In this document: one piece after another, positions 17,207-24,401 of the stretch | How the letters are laid out: each line of letters starts with the position of its first letter | How positions within the stretch are numbered: position 1 is the stretch's first letter | Assembly: GCF_900119315.1 (NCBI RefSeq) | Contig: NZ_LT827010.1 | Location: 5,427,001 to 5,491,000 of the forward strand | Length of the DNA stretch: 64,000 bases | Direction of reading: 5' to 3' | Source: Actinoplanes sp. SE50/110 | GTDB lineage: Bacteria > Actinomycetota > Actinomycetes > Mycobacteriales > Micromonosporaceae | Notes under the pieces: model-generated | Told to the model about the DNA's origin: nothing | Seen by the model: only the letters and a program-made list of their open reading frames with translations | Databases searched by the model: none | Made by a program: the position numbers and the translations under genes

Positions 17207-17845
17207 ATGACCATCTACGGACCCGGCGGCGTCGACGTCCGGGACCCACGCCGCCGCCTGCACCCCGGCGTGCTGGCCCTCGTCATCACCGCCGTCATCA
17301 TCATCGTCGCGGCGCTCGCCTACTTCATGATGCGCTCCCCCGCGGACCCCACCGCCCAGCCCGCCGCCGTCCCGTCCCGAGCCGCCGCCATCGCCCCCAG
17401 CCCGGCCTCCTCCCCCAGCCCGACCGACCCGTCCGGCCTCACCACCGGCTCCTGGCAGGTCACCGCCGCCGACGACCGCGACACCTACCTCACCGTGGCC
17501 GGCGACTTCGCCGCGATGTCCGAGGTCGCCGCCACGATCACGGTCGTCGAAGGCCTGGCCGACGACAGCTGCTTCACCTTCCGCGACGAGGACGGCAACT
17601 TCCTCCGGCACTACAACTACCGTCTCCGCTTCGATCCGAAAGACGACTCGGACCTGTTCCGCGGGGACGCCACCTTCTGCGCCGAGGACGACCAGCCGGG
17701 CAACTCCTTCCGGGTCCGCTCCAAGAACTATCCGGATTACTTCCTGCACCGCCGCGGCACCAAGCTCTACATCGACAAGCCCTCCGAATCCGACGACTTC
17801 GTCGCCGACAGCACCTTCGCTCTGCACACCCCCACCACCTCCTGA
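17207..17845 (+). CDS. Membrane-anchored AbfB-domain (CBM42-like) protein
   Basis: 212 residues, ATG with AGGAGGAAG upstream. A short cytoplasmic N-terminus precedes one membrane helix (GVLALVITAVIIIVAALAYF, about residues 21-40). An Ala/Pro/Ser linker follows. The exported domain has the beta-trefoil motifs of AbfB: CFTFRDEDGNFLRHYNYRLR, GDATFCAEDDQPGNSFRVRS and NYPDYFLHRRGTKLYI. In arabinofuranosidases this module binds arabinose side chains. No catalytic domain is present, so a sugar-binding surface protein is likely. Confidence 0.8.
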   Translation: MTIYGPGGVDVRDPRRRLHPGVLALVITAVIIIVAALAYFMMRSPADPTAQPAAVPSRAAAIAPSPASSPSPTDPSGLTTGSWQVTAADDRDTYLTVAGDFAAMSEVAATITVVEGLADDSCFTFRDEDGNFLRHYNYRLRFDPKDDSDLFRGDATFCAEDDQPGNSFRVRSKNYPDYFLHRRGTKLYIDKPSESDDFVADSTFALHTPTTS

Positions 17846-18072
17846 CCCGGCCCGCCGCCCCACCCTCACCCGGTGACTCCGGCCGTGCACGCGGCCCGAT
17901 CGCTGCGATCCGTGCAGCCTGACCGGCCGCTACGGTCGGCCGCCCGGCACGGCCGCCCCGGCGCACTCCGGGCGCCCGGGCAACCCCGGCAGCCGCGGGT
18001 CGATCCGGTCCGGCACCGGGCTTCGGCTGGGCTCCGGCGGGCATCGCCCCACGCCGGCGCCGGTAAAAGCCG

Positions 18073-18101
18073 TTGCCGAGCCCGGGGCGGGCTTCTAGGT
18101 T
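18073..18101 (+). promoter_or_regulatory. Sigma-70 (HrdB-type) promoter for the leader/tRNA unit
   Basis: TTGCCG (18073-18078) and TAGGTT (18096-18101) are separated by exactly 17 bp and resemble the housekeeping consensus TTGACA/TAGGAT. Transcription would begin near 18108, about 29 bases before the small ORF. Confidence 0.6.
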
Positions 18102-18136
18102 GGAGGCAGTTCCGAGCTTTCAGGGAGATCACGATC

Positions 18137-18184
18137 ATGCTGTATGCCCGCCTCTATCTCGCCCCCGACCGGTGGCGCGGCTGA
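18137..18184 (+). CDS. 15-codon putative leader peptide (Leu/Tyr-rich)
   Basis: The ORF encodes MLYARLYLAPDRWRG, with GGGAG 9 bases before ATG. Three of 15 codons are Leu (CTG, CTC, CTC) and two are Tyr, both TAT, although Tyr is mostly TAC in neighbouring genes. It is followed by a terminator-like hairpin and then by tRNA genes with GAG (reads CUC/CUU) and GUA (reads UAU/UAC) anticodons. Its 3' end can pair with the left arm of that hairpin. The peptide itself shows no domain; the codon content and position suggest a transcription-attenuation leader. The assignment is inference; no conservation data were available. Confidence 0.5.
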   Translation: MLYARLYLAPDRWRG

Positions 18185-18240
18185 GCCGCTCGTGCGCTCC
18201 CGCGCCGCCGTTCCCGCCCGGGGACGGCGGCTTTCTCGTC
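18170..18240 (+). promoter_or_regulatory. Attenuator: alternative antiterminator and terminator hairpins
   Basis: Terminator form: 18204-18215 pairs with 18221-18231 (11 bp, one bulged T, GCCCG loop), followed by TTTCTC. Antiterminator form: 18170-18180 at the end of the leader ORF pairs with 18200-18210 (11 pairs, one U-G). The two forms share 18204-18210 and are mutually exclusive. A ribosome stalled at the Tyr/Leu codons would leave 18170-18180 free; one at the stop codon would cover it. In such GC-rich DNA, chance pairing is a real alternative. Confidence 0.5.
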
Positions 18241-18254
18241 TCCAGCTCTTTCCC

Positions 18255-18327
18255 GCCCTCGTAGCCCAATCGGCAGAGGCCCGGCGTTGAGGACGCCGGC
18301 AGTGCGCGTTCGAATCGCGCCGAGGGC
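18255..18327 (+). tRNA. tRNA-like gene, GAG anticodon (Leu) on a class I body
   Basis: The acceptor arms GCCCTCG and CGAGGGC are fully paired, as are the T-arm (GCGCG-TTCGAAT-CGCGC) and the anticodon stem (CGGCG/CGCCG). The loop TTGAGGA gives anticodon GAG, which is leucine. The D-stem is three pairs (GCC/GGC). The variable region is only about 5 nt, whereas bacterial tRNA-Leu is class II with a long variable arm. The discriminator is A and CC is encoded after it. It may be a specialised tRNA, a mis-decoding tRNA, or a degenerate copy. Confidence 0.7.
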
Positions 18328-18348
18328 ACCGCGTGGCAGGCACGCCAC

Positions 18349-18430
18349 GCGGGCGCGCCGACGTTGGAGAGTCGGGCCCGGCTGTAAACCGGGTGCTTCG
18401 GCTGAGCAGGTTCGAATCCTGCCGCCCGCA
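18349..18430 (+). tRNA. tRNA-Tyr-like gene (GTA anticodon), class II
   Basis: The acceptor GCGGGCG pairs with CGCCCGC, the T-arm is GCAGG-TTCGAAT-CCTGC, the anticodon arm is CCCGG-CTGTAAA-CCGGG with anticodon GTA, and the D-stem is CCGA/TCGG. A 12-nt variable region contains a GC-TTCG-GC mini-hairpin, consistent with the class II form of bacterial tRNA-Tyr. Positions 8-9 read C-G instead of the usual T, so it is not a canonical copy. A perfect 7-bp hairpin (18331-18350) separates it from the first tRNA and overlaps its first two bases. No encoded CCA. Confidence 0.75.
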
Positions 18431-18462
18431 CGATCGCCAGGAATTCCACCACGGACTCCGGC

Positions 18463-19884
18463 TCAGAGCAGACGGCGCACATCGCCGTACGCCCGGTAGA
18501 AGCCACCCCGCGCGGCCTCACGCACCCCGGTGACCACGAAACGGCTGCCGGGCTCACGGATCCCCTTCGGGAACTGCACCTGCCAATCGGCGTGGTAGCC
18601 GGAGGACAGCACCCGCACCCGCACCCGGCCGCCCGCCTCGACGCACTCCACCAGCACGCCGTCGGTCGCGTCGTGGATCACCTCGACCGTGGTGGACGGG
18701 ACGACCGCCGGCATCTGCGGGGGCGCCTTGACGTCGATGGCCTGCGGGACGGTGCCGCCGATCGCCGCCCGGATCGCCGTCTCACTGGCGTCGATGCAGG
18801 CCAGCGAACCGTCGGTGGTGACGATGTAGAGGCGCTCGTCGCGGTACTGCATCGAATAGGCCGAGCCGCAGCCGGTCGACAGCTTCCACAACCGGGTGCC
18901 GTTGGTGTCGAAGCAGTAGATGGACGACGCGCTGTCGCCGGCGAACACGTACCGCCCGTCCTCGGCGGTGGCGCACGAGTAGACGGCCGCGTCGCACTGA
19001 TACATCTGCCGCTGCGCACCGTCCTTGCCGAGCTCGACGACCTGGCGGGTGGCGGTGCCGGCGTACAGCGTGTCCCGCTCCTGCCAGCCGAACAGCACCG
19101 GCCCGGTCTTGGTGTGCCACATCTCCCGCCCGGTGCGCCAGTCGTAGCTGGTCACACCGCCGGAGTGACCGTGGTGCACGGCCGTCGCGTCGCAGCGGAC
19201 CATCCAGGCCGACGAGCCGCGGCCGGGCCGCTGCCAGAGGAACTCGTCCTCGTGGTCGATCGCCGAGATGCCGCCCTTGGCGTCGGAGACCCCGAGCACG
19301 CCGTCGTGGATGTCCAGCCAGTAGATGTCGATCTCGGGGGCGATCCGGTACGCCAGCCGAGGGATCTTGCCGGACAGGTCGTACACGTTGCCGTCGTCGC
19401 AGCCCGCGTAGATCCAGCCGTCGTCGGCGACGATGCATTTCACCCCGTCGGGAAGCTGGAACCGCTGCAGCACGGTCGCGTCGTGCCCGAGCGTGGTGAT
19501 CAGGCCGCGCTCGTTGCCGACCATGCACACGTCGTCGTCGATGAAGATGCCGAACGCCGGGCTGCCCGACGCATATCGCCAGAGGATCGGCGCGCGGGTG
19601 GCGGTGGACCGGGTGCTGACGATCTGCCGGCGCGAGACGGCCCGTCGGGCCCGGCCGCCGGCGACCGCCGGGGCATAGCCCTTGCGCACCTTCTCCCCGA
19701 TCTTCTTCGAGGCCTCGGCCTTCGCCTTCTCCGGGGTGGTGAACGAGGACTGCTTGACCTGGCCGCGGTCGCCGATCCGGCCGTATCGGACGGTCAGGTC
19801 GGTGCCGTCCACGGTGACCTCGTAGAACTTGTGCGCGCTCCCGGTGTCCTCGGAAAGTTCGAGGTACGTCGTGTCGGCAGGCAT
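18463..19884 (-). CDS. WGR-domain protein with beta-propeller
   Basis: 473 residues. The ATG at 19884 follows GAAGGG at suitable spacing; a GTG three codons earlier is too close to it. Residues 4-75 are a WGR-type domain (YLELSEDTGSAHKFYEV ... YGRIGDRGQVKQSSF with a K/A-rich helix), known from PARPs and bacterial MolR-like proteins, where it binds nucleic acid. Residues about 95-400 repeat the propeller pattern (ILWRYASGSPAFGIFIDDD, WIYAGCDDGNVYDLSG, YVFAGDSASSIYCFDTNG, LYIVTTDGSLACID). A sensing or scaffold role is possible; no enzyme signature is seen. It converges on the tRNA genes. Confidence 0.8.
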   Translation of the reverse strand: MPADTTYLELSEDTGSAHKFYEVTVDGTDLTVRYGRIGDRGQVKQSSFTTPEKAKAEASKKIGEKVRKGYAPAVAGGRARRAVSRRQIVSTRSTATRAPILWRYASGSPAFGIFIDDDVCMVGNERGLITTLGHDATVLQRFQLPDGVKCIVADDGWIYAGCDDGNVYDLSGKIPRLAYRIAPEIDIYWLDIHDGVLGVSDAKGGISAIDHEDEFLWQRPGRGSSAWMVRCDATAVHHGHSGGVTSYDWRTGREMWHTKTGPVLFGWQERDTLYAGTATRQVVELGKDGAQRQMYQCDAAVYSCATAEDGRYVFAGDSASSIYCFDTNGTRLWKLSTGCGSAYSMQYRDERLYIVTTDGSLACIDASETAIRAAIGGTVPQAIDVKAPPQMPAVVPSTTVEVIHDATDGVLVECVEAGGRVRVRVLSSGYHADWQVQFPKGIREPGSRFVVTGVREAARGGFYRAYGDVRRLL

Positions 19885-19951
19885 CACAGCCACCCTTCGC
19901 CCAGTGCTCCGTAAGAAGATGGCCGAACGGTAGCGACGGGGTACGACAAAA

Positions 19952-20578
19952 TCAGGAGGCGTACGTCAGCGCCGCGGACCGGTCGGCGGCGACGCCCGCG
20001 AGCCACACCAGATCGGCCGGGCCGACCGACGGATCGACGCTGGACATCCCGATCACCGACCGCGGGGTGATGTAGACGATCTCGGTCAGCCGGTCGCCGA
20101 TGCGCTGCAGGGTGGCCGGCTTGCCGTCGAGCACGGTCAGGACCGTGAAGCCACAGTCCAGGGCGGCTTGCGCGGACGTCTGCGCGAAGTGCGAGCCGGG
20201 GGCGTACAACAGCAGCTCTTCGCGTACCGGATCGGCCTTGTCGTTCCCGTTCTTCGCCATGCCGACGGAGAGCCAGGCGCGGCCGCCGAGCGGGTAGAGA
20301 CCGCGCTCCGGTGCCCACGGGAACGTGTCGCACTCCTCGGGGCGCCGCGCGGTCCCGGAGCACGCCTCGGCGGGCAGCACCCGCAGCCGGCTCGCCGTCG
20401 TGCCGCCGCCTGCCCAGACGTCCTCGGCGAGGAGCGTCACGCCGTCCGGGACCGGCGCGTCGTGCCCGCATCCCGGTGCCTGCGGCGAGGCGCGGGAAAC
20501 GGTGCGTTGTGCCTGTTCAGCGCAGGCGGAGAGGAGCAGGACGGCGACCATCATGGCGGCCACGCCGGTGCCGGACAT
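19952..20578 (-). CDS. Putative lipoprotein of unknown function
   Basis: 208 residues. The signal MSGTGVAAMMVAVLLLSAC ends in a lipobox (LSAC). AGGGAAAA lies 5-10 bases before ATG. The mature protein has five further cysteines (CGHD, ACSG, ECDTF, LDCGF regions), possibly two disulphides, and a WLSVGMAKNGND segment. No family is recognised. It diverges from the gene at 20781 across a 200-bp region holding a 14-bp perfect palindrome. Confidence 0.65.
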   Translation of the reverse strand: MSGTGVAAMMVAVLLLSACAEQAQRTVSRASPQAPGCGHDAPVPDGVTLLAEDVWAGGGTTASRLRVLPAEACSGTARRPEECDTFPWAPERGLYPLGGRAWLSVGMAKNGNDKADPVREELLLYAPGSHFAQTSAQAALDCGFTVLTVLDGKPATLQRIGDRLTEIVYITPRSVIGMSSVDPSVGPADLVWLAGVAADRSAALTYAS

Positions 20579-20625
20579 CGTTTTCCCTGAATGCCGAGCC
20601 GTTGGACGAGCCGAGCGTAACGGCC

Positions 20626-20639
20626 GGAATCCGGATTCC
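20626..20639. promoter_or_regulatory. 14-bp perfect palindrome
   Basis: GGAATCCGGATTCC lies between divergent genes starting at 20578 and 20781. A related inverted repeat (GAATCCG-N7-CGGATTC) occurs at 23353-23373. Confidence 0.5.
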
Positions 20640-20780
20640 CGCAGACATGTCCGATACCGGATTGATATCCGTCGACTTTGTTCATCGTGGACGGTTACCG
20701 CCTACGGGCTGTCCCGGCCGGGTCTGCCTGGTGTTCGGGGAGGTGGCGCTGTGGCAGGATCGATGCCAGAGGTGAGGCAC

Positions 20781-21206
20781 ATGCGACTTCGACTTCGGCA
20801 TCTTCGGCACGGCTCGCGCATCTTCACCTGGCGAGCGGAGATCCACCACGTGCCCGGCAGTGCGGACTGTCACCGGTGCATCCGGGTCCGGGCGTGGGGC
20901 GCGGGAAAGAACGGACAGGCGCTGCAGGCCGACCTGTTGTCGGTTGCCTGGGGCACGCCCTGGTCGGCGTGCTCGACGGACGGTTCGCACCCGGGGCCGG
21001 CCGACATCCGGGCGATGATCGTCTACGCGCTGACCGCCGGCTGGCAACCGGAGCGGCGCGGCGGGACCTTTCCGCTCACCGAGGCCCAGCACGCGGAGAC
21101 GTTCCGCCTGCCCGACTTCCTGCTGACCGATCGCCTGCGGACACCCTGCAGCGGCGACCCGACCGAGCGGGTGATCGCCGCCCACGACCTGCGCCAGCGC
21201 AGCTAG
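20781..21206 (+). CDS. Hypothetical protein, about 141 residues
   Basis: The start at 20781 is preferred because GAGGTGAGG precedes it; an in-frame ATG at 20763 is weaker. The sequence (SRIFTWRAEIHHVPGSADCH, CIRVRAWGAGKNGQAL, AIVYALTAGW-like strand, TFPLTEAQHAETF) has codon and composition features of a real gene and lacks membrane segments or signal. It contains a WxAEIxxxxG pattern seen in many actinobacterial small proteins, but I do not recognise a domain. It stands alone on the plus strand, 127 bp before the APH-like gene. Confidence 0.55.
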   Translation: MRLRLRHLRHGSRIFTWRAEIHHVPGSADCHRCIRVRAWGAGKNGQALQADLLSVAWGTPWSACSTDGSHPGPADIRAMIVYALTAGWQPERRGGTFPLTEAQHAETFRLPDFLLTDRLRTPCSGDPTERVIAAHDLRQRS

Positions 21207-21332
21207 TTTGACAACTCCATAACGTATGGCTCCGGGCCCGCCCCCGCCACGACATCGACGCGGCCCGGATCGCTCCTCCACGGGGCAGCCGCCGCCGGCT
21301 GTCGCCATCACCCACCGCGGAAGGATCCGGAA

Positions 21333-22346
21333 GTGGAGTCGTCCGGGATGCCCGCCGGGATCGCCGACGCCTTCGGGCTGGGCCGGGTGGTCGCGTGCCG
21401 TGTCGTGACCACCGGCTTCATGAATCTCACCTGGCGCCTGACCACTGATAGGGGCGAGTTCGCCGTCAAGCGGCTCACCGACCGGTCACCGGAAGAGTTC
21501 GAGGACATCCAGAATCTCCTGCCGAGGCTCGCTGAGCGCGGTTTCCCGGTCCCGCTCGCGCGGCGCACCCCCGAGGGCTCCGCCCTACTCAAGATCAATA
21601 ATTACCGGTACGCGGTGAGCGACTGGCGCCCCGGGGAACACCCCTCGGGCGCCGCCCTGCCCCTGGACGCCTGCGCCGGGCTGGGCGGGTTGATCGCCCG
21701 TCTCCACCTCACCCTGGGCGACCTGCTGCCCGCGGCCCCCACCCACCTGGCCGACACCCCGGCATCGGTCGACGAGGCCCGAGCCGCCCTCCGCCACTAC
21801 GCCGCACTCCATCGGCGAACGGCGCACCCCGCGCGGATGACGCACCAGGAGGATCTCGCCGGGGAGATCGACCGGCGGCTCGTGCTGCTGGACGCCATCG
21901 CCGACCGGCGACCCGCGCCGGGGCGGGTCGGGCCGTGCGGGTGGACGCACGGGGACCTGCAGTCCTTCAACCTGCTCATGGCGGGCGGGCGGGTCACCGG
22001 GATCCTGGACTGGGATCGGATGGGGGTCCGTCCCTACGCACAGGAGGTGGTCCGCACCGCCACCATCCTGTTCAGCGACGGCGGACGCACGGCCCTGGAC
22101 CTGGACCGCACCACCGCGCTGATTCGTGGGTACTGTGCGCGTCTTCCGCTCACCCGGGCCGCCGTGATCGATGCGGCCGAGCGGCGCCGGTGGACGCTGG
22201 CTACCGAAACGTGGCAGCTCCAGCGTCATCATGACGACGGTGACAGCACCTGCGACCGGCTCTTCACGGCGCGCGGGCGATTCCTGCGCTGGTGGACGGA
22301 GAACTGGGAGGAGGTCATGCGAGCGGTTTGCGCAGGATGTAGTTGA
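21333..22346 (+). CDS. Aminoglycoside-phosphotransferase-family (APH/choline kinase-like) kinase
   Basis: 337 residues, GTG start after GGAAGGA. N-lobe: GFMNLTWRLTTDRGEFAVKR contains the ATP-binding loop and Lys. Catalytic loop: GWTHGDLQSFNLLM (HGDxxxxN, the Brenner motif), then ILDWDRMGVRPYAQEV with the metal-binding DWD. This is the APH fold used by antibiotic kinases and by homoserine, choline and methylthioribose kinases; the substrate cannot be told. It overlaps the GNAT gene tail-to-tail by 32 bp. Confidence 0.88.
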   Translation: MESSGMPAGIADAFGLGRVVACRVVTTGFMNLTWRLTTDRGEFAVKRLTDRSPEEFEDIQNLLPRLAERGFPVPLARRTPEGSALLKINNYRYAVSDWRPGEHPSGAALPLDACAGLGGLIARLHLTLGDLLPAAPTHLADTPASVDEARAALRHYAALHRRTAHPARMTHQEDLAGEIDRRLVLLDAIADRRPAPGRVGPCGWTHGDLQSFNLLMAGGRVTGILDWDRMGVRPYAQEVVRTATILFSDGGRTALDLDRTTALIRGYCARLPLTRAAVIDAAERRRWTLATETWQLQRHHDDGDSTCDRLFTARGRFLRWWTENWEEVMRAVCAGCS

Positions 22347-22893
22347 GGCCGAAATCGGTCTCGCTGACACGCACATCGGAGTAGCCGAGCCGGCGGTAGA
22401 AGTCGTGCGCGCTGATGCTCGCACCGGTCTCCATGTGATCGAAGCCGTCAGCCTCAGCCAGACCCTCGATGTGCGTCATCAGCTTCCGGCCGATGCCCTG
22501 CCCGTGCGCCCGCGGGTCAACGAACATCGTGAAGACCTTGTTGCCGTCCCGCGACACGGTACCCAGGACCGTTCCGGAAGCCGGCTCCGCGGCAGGCCGG
22601 AAGACCGACTCGGAGGCGGGCGGCGCGTGCGGCTCCGGGGCCGGTCGCGAGTCCGGGCGCGGCGGTGACTCCGACAGGGGTTCGGCCGCCCTCGCGGTGC
22701 TGGTGGCCACGAAGATCTCGCGGATGCCGGACAGCTCGATCATGCGTTCCGGGGTGAAATGGGCGCACATCCGGTCGATGAGGTCGGGCGGGTAGTCGCG
22801 GCTGTTCACCTCCCGCAGGCAACGGGCGATCAGCGCGGCGACAGCGGCCGCGTCGGCGGGGCGGAACGAGCGGATCGTCGTCACCGGCCCCAT
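22315..22893 (-). CDS. GNAT-family N-acetyltransferase with proline-rich insertion
   Basis: 192 residues. RSFRPADAAAVAALIARCLREVN is the N-terminal GNAT strand/helix. MFVDPRAHGQGIGRKLMTHIEG carries the acetyl-CoA motif A (Q/RxxGxG/A, here HGQGIGRKL). HDFYRRLGYSDV is motif B. Between strands 2 and 4 lies a 45-residue stretch rich in P, E, S and R (around PLSESPPRPDSRPAPEPHAP), absent from typical short GNATs. No strong ribosome site precedes the ATG; a GTG 9 bases later follows GGGG and may be used instead. Confidence 0.82.
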   Translation of the reverse strand: MGPVTTIRSFRPADAAAVAALIARCLREVNSRDYPPDLIDRMCAHFTPERMIELSGIREIFVATSTARAAEPLSESPPRPDSRPAPEPHAPPASESVFRPAAEPASGTVLGTVSRDGNKVFTMFVDPRAHGQGIGRKLMTHIEGLAEADGFDHMETGASISAHDFYRRLGYSDVRVSETDFGLNYILRKPLA

Positions 22894-22943
22894 GATGCCG
22901 AATCGGCGCGACGCCGGTGGGAGGCGGGGCGGGCAGCGCGTCC

Positions 22944-23330
22944 TCAGTGGGTGGGGAGGTGAAAACGGCGGCGGGGTGGCGGGTCGAAATCTTCCGGGGT
23001 GGCTTCGTAGCGATCCTCGAAGGCGGCGGGCACCATCAGTCCCTCCGGGTCCATGTCGCGGAACATCTCGTTCAGGCGGCGTTCGTCGTATGCCGAGTCC
23101 AGCGCCGCCGGGATCTCGCGGAACAGGGCGGCCAGGCCGTTGAGGCCGAAGTATTCGCAGGCTTCCACGGCGGCGTCGAGTTCCTCCGGCTCGAAGCCGA
23201 CGGCGGTCTCGGCGGCACCGCCAGTCAGCATCCGGCCGTGGATCAGCAGGAGTGCGGACAGGTGGCGGTCGCCGGGGCCGCCACCCTCGTGGGCGCAGGC
23301 TCGCTTCCACACGGCGTCGATCACGTTCAT
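22944..23330 (-). CDS. Hypothetical acidic protein
   Basis: About 128 residues. GGAGGT directly abuts the first ATG, so the GTG two codons later (23324) has better spacing. The protein is mostly helical (HLSALLLIHGRMLTGGAAET, EELDAAVEACEYFGLNGLAA), ends in a Pro/Arg/His tail, and has an AFEDRYEATPEDF motif. A distant likeness to DMP19/DUF4375-type acidic proteins is suspected but not supported by a clear motif. It diverges from the ABC exporter operon with a palindrome in the shared region. Confidence 0.55.
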   Translation of the reverse strand: MNVIDAVWKRACAHEGGGPGDRHLSALLLIHGRMLTGGAAETAVGFEPEELDAAVEACEYFGLNGLAALFREIPAALDSAYDERRLNEMFRDMDPEGLMVPAAFEDRYEATPEDFDPPPRRRFHLPTH

Positions 23331-23352
23331 ACCTCCGATGATGGCCGGACGG

Positions 23353-23373
23353 GAATCCGGTTGACCCGGATTC
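23353..23373. promoter_or_regulatory. Inverted repeat GAATCCG-N7-CGGATTC
   Basis: Perfect 7-bp arms between the divergent starts at 23330 and 23398, ending about 25 bp before the ABC ATPase start. Half-sites match those of the palindrome at 20626. Confidence 0.5.
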
Positions 23374-23397
23374 GACCCAATCGGTAGACCGGTGGGC

Positions 23398-24401
23398 ATG
23401 GCCCTCATCACCGTCCGGCAGCTGACCAAGGAGTACCTGCGGACGAAACCGGTGGAGGGCCGGTTCGGGGCGGTGCGGACACTGTTCACCCGGGAGAAGG
23501 AGCGGACGGTCGCCGTCGACCACATCGACTTCAGCATCGACGAGGGCGAGATCGTCGGCTATCTCGGGCCCAACGGGGCCGGCAAGTCGACCACGATCAA
23601 ACTGCTCACGGGGGTGCTCTGGCCGACCGGCGGGACAGTGGAGGTGGCCGGGGCGGACGGGCGGTGGTGCCGTGGCGCGACCGCAAGCGGCTGGCGCACC
23701 GGATCGGCGTGGTGTTCGGGCAGCGTAGCCAGTTGTGGTGGGACCTGCCGCTGATCGAGTCGTTCCGGCTGATCGGGGCACTGTATGACGTGCCCGCCGA
23801 GCGGTATCGCAGCAACCTGGCCCGGCTGCGCGAGCTGCTGGAGCTCGACCCGTTCCTGCAGACGCCGGTCCGGCAGCTCAGCCTGGGTCAGCGGATGCGG
23901 GGCGACCTGGCCGCCGCCCTGCTCTACGACCCGCCGGTGCTCTACCTCGACGAGCCGACCGTGGGGCTGGACGTGCTGGCCAAGGAGACGGTGCGCGGGT
24001 TCGTCAACGAGGCGAATCGCAGCGGGCGCACGACCGTGCTGCTGACCACGCATGACCTCGCCGACGTGGAACGGCTGTGCCGGCGGATCCTGCTCATCGA
24101 TCACGGGCGGGTGCTCTACGACGGACCGGTGGACGGGCTGATCGCCCGGTACGCGCCCTACCAGGATGTGCTCGTCCGGCTCGACGGCGACCAGCCCGAC
24201 GGCGACCGGCTCGTCCTGGCCGGATTCGTCGGCGAGCGCGAGCATGACGGGCGGTGGCGGTTCCGGGTGGGCCGGGACGAGCCGGTCCACCGGCTGCTGA
24301 CCGCGGCCGGGGACGGGCGGCAGATCCGCGACCTGTCCGTCGTCGAGTCCAACCTGGAGAGTGTCGTCCGCGAGCTGTACCGCGAGAGGCGCGAGGCATG
24401 A
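23398..24401 (+). pseudogene. ABC-2-type exporter ATPase, interrupted by a one-base frameshift
   Basis: The first frame gives TKEYLRTKP, VAVDHIDFSIDEGEIVGYLG and Walker A GPNGAGKSTT, ending in VEVAGADGR. From about 23664 the sense continues in the next frame (VVPWRDRKRLAHRIGVVFGQ, QLWWDLPL, signature LSLGQRMRGDLAAALL, Walker B PVLYLDEPT, TTHDLADVERL). One missing base in the GGGCGGTGG stretch explains the break. All motifs are otherwise intact, about 335 residues in total, as in DrrA/viologen-exporter-like ATPases. Because both permeases downstream are intact, a base-calling deletion is a serious alternative to true inactivation. Its stop overlaps the next ATG (ATGA). Confidence 0.8.

Noticed and set aside
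18001..18136. Riboswitch upstream of the small ORF
   Set aside because: No known aptamer core could be recognised; the leader/attenuator reading explains the region better.
23664..23680. Programmed ribosomal frameshift in the ABC ATPase gene
   Set aside because: No slippery heptamer or clear downstream pseudoknot is apparent, and the family does not use frameshifting to my knowledge.
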